This document shows, piece by piece, positions 41,462 to 43,402 of a DNA stretch of 43,402 nt. The position numbers and the translations under genes are program-made. The first letter of the stretch is position 1. Each line of letters begins with the position of its first letter. The notes under the pieces are model-generated. The model made no database searches, was not told the origin of the DNA, and worked only from the letters and a program-made list of their open reading frames with translations. Origin of the DNA: Candidatus Ryanbacteria bacterium RIFCSPHIGHO2_02_FULL_45_17b (GTDB taxonomy: Bacteria; Patescibacteriota; Minisyncoccia; Ryanbacterales; 2-02-FULL-48-12); NCBI GenBank assembly GCA_001819815.1, contig MHNO01000003.1, positions 12,168 to 55,569 of the forward strand. Reading direction: 5' to 3'.

Positions 41462-43147
41462 ATGGATTCCAAACATACAAAGCAATATGAGCCACCATTT
41501 AAACCGGAACAATGGTCGGAACGCGACCGGCGGTATTTGGCCCCATTTGCAACCAATATTGACGGTATTGTGCATGTGCTCCACAACCTGCCACCTGAAA
41601 TTGTGGGCGCTCTTTGCTCACGCGCAAGCCGCGCAAAAGGTTCCCTTCTTCGCATACTTTTGAACGAATATATATACCCCATCCTTGAAGGCGATGACAC
41701 ACAGCTTGCGAAAGAACTTGATTATCTTGTTGAATTTCTCACTAAACACGGGTTTAAAAATATCCTCAACAACCAGCGTGCCCAGGGATTTTACGCAAAA
41801 TGGCTTTCGCAATACGGCGACGATTCCATCGCGCAAATGACAGGCACCCATGTGCTATTCTGGGGCATCTCGCAAGTGGCCATGAAATTTTTGGAAGACC
41901 AGCGCGTTGGCCTGGAACCCATTGAGAAATCAACCCGTTATGTTAACTTTGGAGAAAAAATAAATGGCCGCTATCTTTACTACACCCCAATGCCTGATCT
42001 CAAACGGCTTGGACTCCTTCTGGAATACAAAAAAGTTCTTGACGGGCTTTTTGAAACATATAACATACTTATTCCACAATTTACTCAGTGGCTCAAAGAA
42101 CATTATGACGAAAAAGATGCCGTTCTTGAAAAAAAAGCGTTTGACACGCTTCGGGGACTTCTTCCCATGGCTACCGTGGGGCAAGTGGCATTCCGCGGAA
42201 ACGCGCAGGCGTTTGAGTATCTCATCAACCGCACCCGCTTCCATGAATTGGGCGAATTGCGCTGGATAGCCCAAACGATAAAGCAAGAATTGGATACAGA
42301 AATACCCTCACTGTTGCTGCGTTCCGAGGAAGAAAAATCTGTTACCTATCAGGAACATCTTTCTTCTATTGATACGGATGTACAAGAAGCACTGCCGCGA
42401 CATATACAAAAGCTCCTTTCCAAGCCGGCAACCGCATCAAAACCAACTGTTGCCCTCGTGGAGCATGATCGTAATCTGGAAGAAAAATGTATTGCGGGTA
42501 TTCTGTATGGATTGCCCGACACCCATACGTCTTGGAAAGTCATTCTGGATTCTGTTCACCGTATGCCGGAGAAAACACAGGCACATATTCTAGAAACGTT
42601 TTTTACAAACCGCAATGAGCGGTGGTACAAACTTGGCCGTGCGTTTGAAAATGCATATGTACGATTTGATATCGTCATGGATATTGGCGCCTACCGGGAC
42701 ATCCACCGACACCGCATGCTTACCCAAGACCGTCAATTATTCAGTATTCACCATGGATACAGTATTCCGTCTGAAATTACCGAAGCAGGTATGGCTTCCA
42801 TGTACACAAAAGCATTGGATTCCGTGATGCCTCTGTTTAAAAAACTGGAGCGTGAAAACCCTCTTTTGGCGCAGTACGTAGTACCACTTGCGTATCGCGT
42901 GCAATTTTACCAATGGCAAAATGTAGCATCTTTATTCTGGGAAACAGAGCTTCGCACCGGCCCCCAAGGACACCCAGATTACCGCCACATTGAGCAAGAA
43001 AAATACCGCCTGTTCGCAAAAAAGTTTCCCCGCATTGCACGCTTTATGAAAGTAGATATGAACCAGTACTCATTTGCGCGCCGAGGAGACACCGAGCGTA
43101 TTGCCACGAAAGAACTCGAGCTCAAGAAAAAATTGCGAAAAAAATAA
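41462..43147 (+). CDS. Flavin-dependent thymidylate synthase-like protein, two ThyX domains
   Basis: ThyX makes dTMP from dUMP with FAD and folate. This 561-aa protein has two ThyX-like halves. The first (about 20-270) has the SYGDDSIAQMTGTHV-like stretch SQYGDDSIAQMTGTHV and DQRVGLEPIEKSTRY, matching the RHRx7S-RY region but with DQ for RH. The second (about 330-550) has FDIVMDIGAYRDIHRHRMLTQDRQLFS, which keeps RHR but lacks the Ser. The halves may have split the active-site duties. It closes the cluster with tmk and the two deaminase-family genes. Activity is inferred from context and motifs. Confidence 0.78.
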   Translation: MDSKHTKQYEPPFKPEQWSERDRRYLAPFATNIDGIVHVLHNLPPEIVGALCSRASRAKGSLLRILLNEYIYPILEGDDTQLAKELDYLVEFLTKHGFKNILNNQRAQGFYAKWLSQYGDDSIAQMTGTHVLFWGISQVAMKFLEDQRVGLEPIEKSTRYVNFGEKINGRYLYYTPMPDLKRLGLLLEYKKVLDGLFETYNILIPQFTQWLKEHYDEKDAVLEKKAFDTLRGLLPMATVGQVAFRGNAQAFEYLINRTRFHELGELRWIAQTIKQELDTEIPSLLLRSEEEKSVTYQEHLSSIDTDVQEALPRHIQKLLSKPATASKPTVALVEHDRNLEEKCIAGILYGLPDTHTSWKVILDSVHRMPEKTQAHILETFFTNRNERWYKLGRAFENAYVRFDIVMDIGAYRDIHRHRMLTQDRQLFSIHHGYSIPSEITEAGMASMYTKALDSVMPLFKKLERENPLLAQYVVPLAYRVQFYQWQNVASLFWETELRTGPQGHPDYRHIEQEKYRLFAKKFPRIARFMKVDMNQYSFARRGDTERIATKELELKKKLRKK

Positions 43148-43153
43148 AAAAAT

Positions 43154-43185
43154 ACACCCGTCTCCCATGAGACCGGATGTTTTTC
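43154..43185. terminator. Terminator after the ThyX-like gene
   Basis: ACACCCGTCTC-ccat-GAGACCGGATGT with small bulges, followed by TTTTT on the plus strand. On the minus strand it is followed by TATTTTTTTATTTTTT, so it can act both ways. Confidence 0.8.
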
Positions 43186-43402
43186 ATCTGTCACTTTGTT
43201 TTTCTTATTTTTTTTCACAGAATCTTTCATGGCCGTTATTGCAGCTTTTTTAAATGGAAAAACGATCTTGGATGATACGAATGTGGTATGAAATCTGCCA
43301 TCTGATAGATTAGTAAGAAATAGCATAGACGGCGGACGGATAATCTATCTCATAGATACTGGAAAAATCACCACGCTAAAATTTCCTACTTTTTGGTTTG
43401 AT
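43186..43402. other. Window end without a convincing gene
   Basis: An ORF on the minus strand begins at 43326 (MLFLTNLSDGRFHTTF) and runs through the terminator into the antisense of the ThyX-like gene. No Shine-Dalgarno or promoter is visible. A stop in the same frame lies 7 codons upstream of its ATG. A short, possibly frameshifted gene extending past the window is possible, but I cannot support it. Confidence 0.3.

Noticed and set aside
42979-43326. Minus-strand ORF of 115 aa at the window end
   Set aside because: Two thirds is antisense to the ThyX-like gene and it crosses a terminator. The first 50 residues might belong to a real gene, but nothing supports it.
1-43402. CRISPR arrays, prophage or integrase genes
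   Set aside because: No regularly spaced direct repeats and no cas, capsid, terminase or integrase motifs were seen.

Overview
The window reads as one contig of a Candidate Phyla Radiation (Patescibacteria) bacterium, most like a Parcubacteria-type genome. Reasons: compact housekeeping genes packed with small gaps; short RpoB (1053 aa) and RpoC (1223 aa); a decayed purine-synthesis gene (purF remnant); many genes whose -10 box lies only 6-7 nt before the start codon (leaderless mRNAs); the standard code with TGA as a stop (zwf/gnd overlap); and sugar, dNTP and surface-protein genes of the type often seen in these small genomes. The phylum is inferred from these traits, not tested.

Layout. 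1-4.1 kb (minus): ribonuclease J (cut by the window edge), tRNA-Leu(CAG), a peptide-type solute-binding protein, secG. 4.2-6.5 kb (plus): ychF with a palindrome inside its reading frame, then rpsF-ssb-rpsR. 6.6-10.3 kb (minus): recA, a small membrane protein, ftsK. 10.4-18.1 kb (minus): an orphan 141-aa gene, then rpoB-rpoC with a long leader hairpin. 18.2-18.8 kb (plus): purF remnant. 18.9-22.6 kb (minus): oligoendopeptidase F, xseB, and xseA fused to an HRDC domain. 22.6-25.2 kb (minus): a tandem pair of small paralogous genes, a DsbA-like oxidoreductase, and an MTH1-type Nudix hydrolase fused to TruB. 25.2-27.2 kb (plus): a secreted peptidoglycan-binding protein and a roughly 650-nt, highly structured non-coding RNA with a perfect consensus promoter and a strong terminator. 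27.3-32.1 kb (minus): an orphan 108-aa gene, a fatty acid desaturase, a SIMPL-domain protein, a large surface protein. 32.2-38.6 kb (minus): a six-gene sugar operon (zwf, gnd, mannose-1-P guanylyltransferase, sugar epimerase, pgi, ROK kinase). 38.9-43.1 kb: a pyrimidine dNTP cluster (two dCTP deaminase/dUTPase-family genes, dCMP deaminase, thymidylate kinase, double-domain ThyX-like protein).

The two most interesting signals are outside proteins. First, the structured RNA at 26560-27207 has at least fifteen local helices, matches no RNA family I can recognise, and contains a Shine-Dalgarno-led 14-codon ORF. Second, a family of short non-autonomous elements has 14-15 bp inverted ends (CTTTGAATWACGAAA) and 7-bp direct repeats at all three complete copies (6476-6615, 10967-11116, 38667-38778); two of these sit exactly at stop codons, of rpsR and rpoC. 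Other palindromic repeat families lie at 3611/20962, 28847/29778, 4805 and 27217.

Two expression styles coexist. Housekeeping genes mostly look leaderless. The small orphan genes (10.4, 22.7-23.2 and 27.4 kb) each have a near-consensus promoter with a 17-bp spacer, a strong Shine-Dalgarno and their own terminator.
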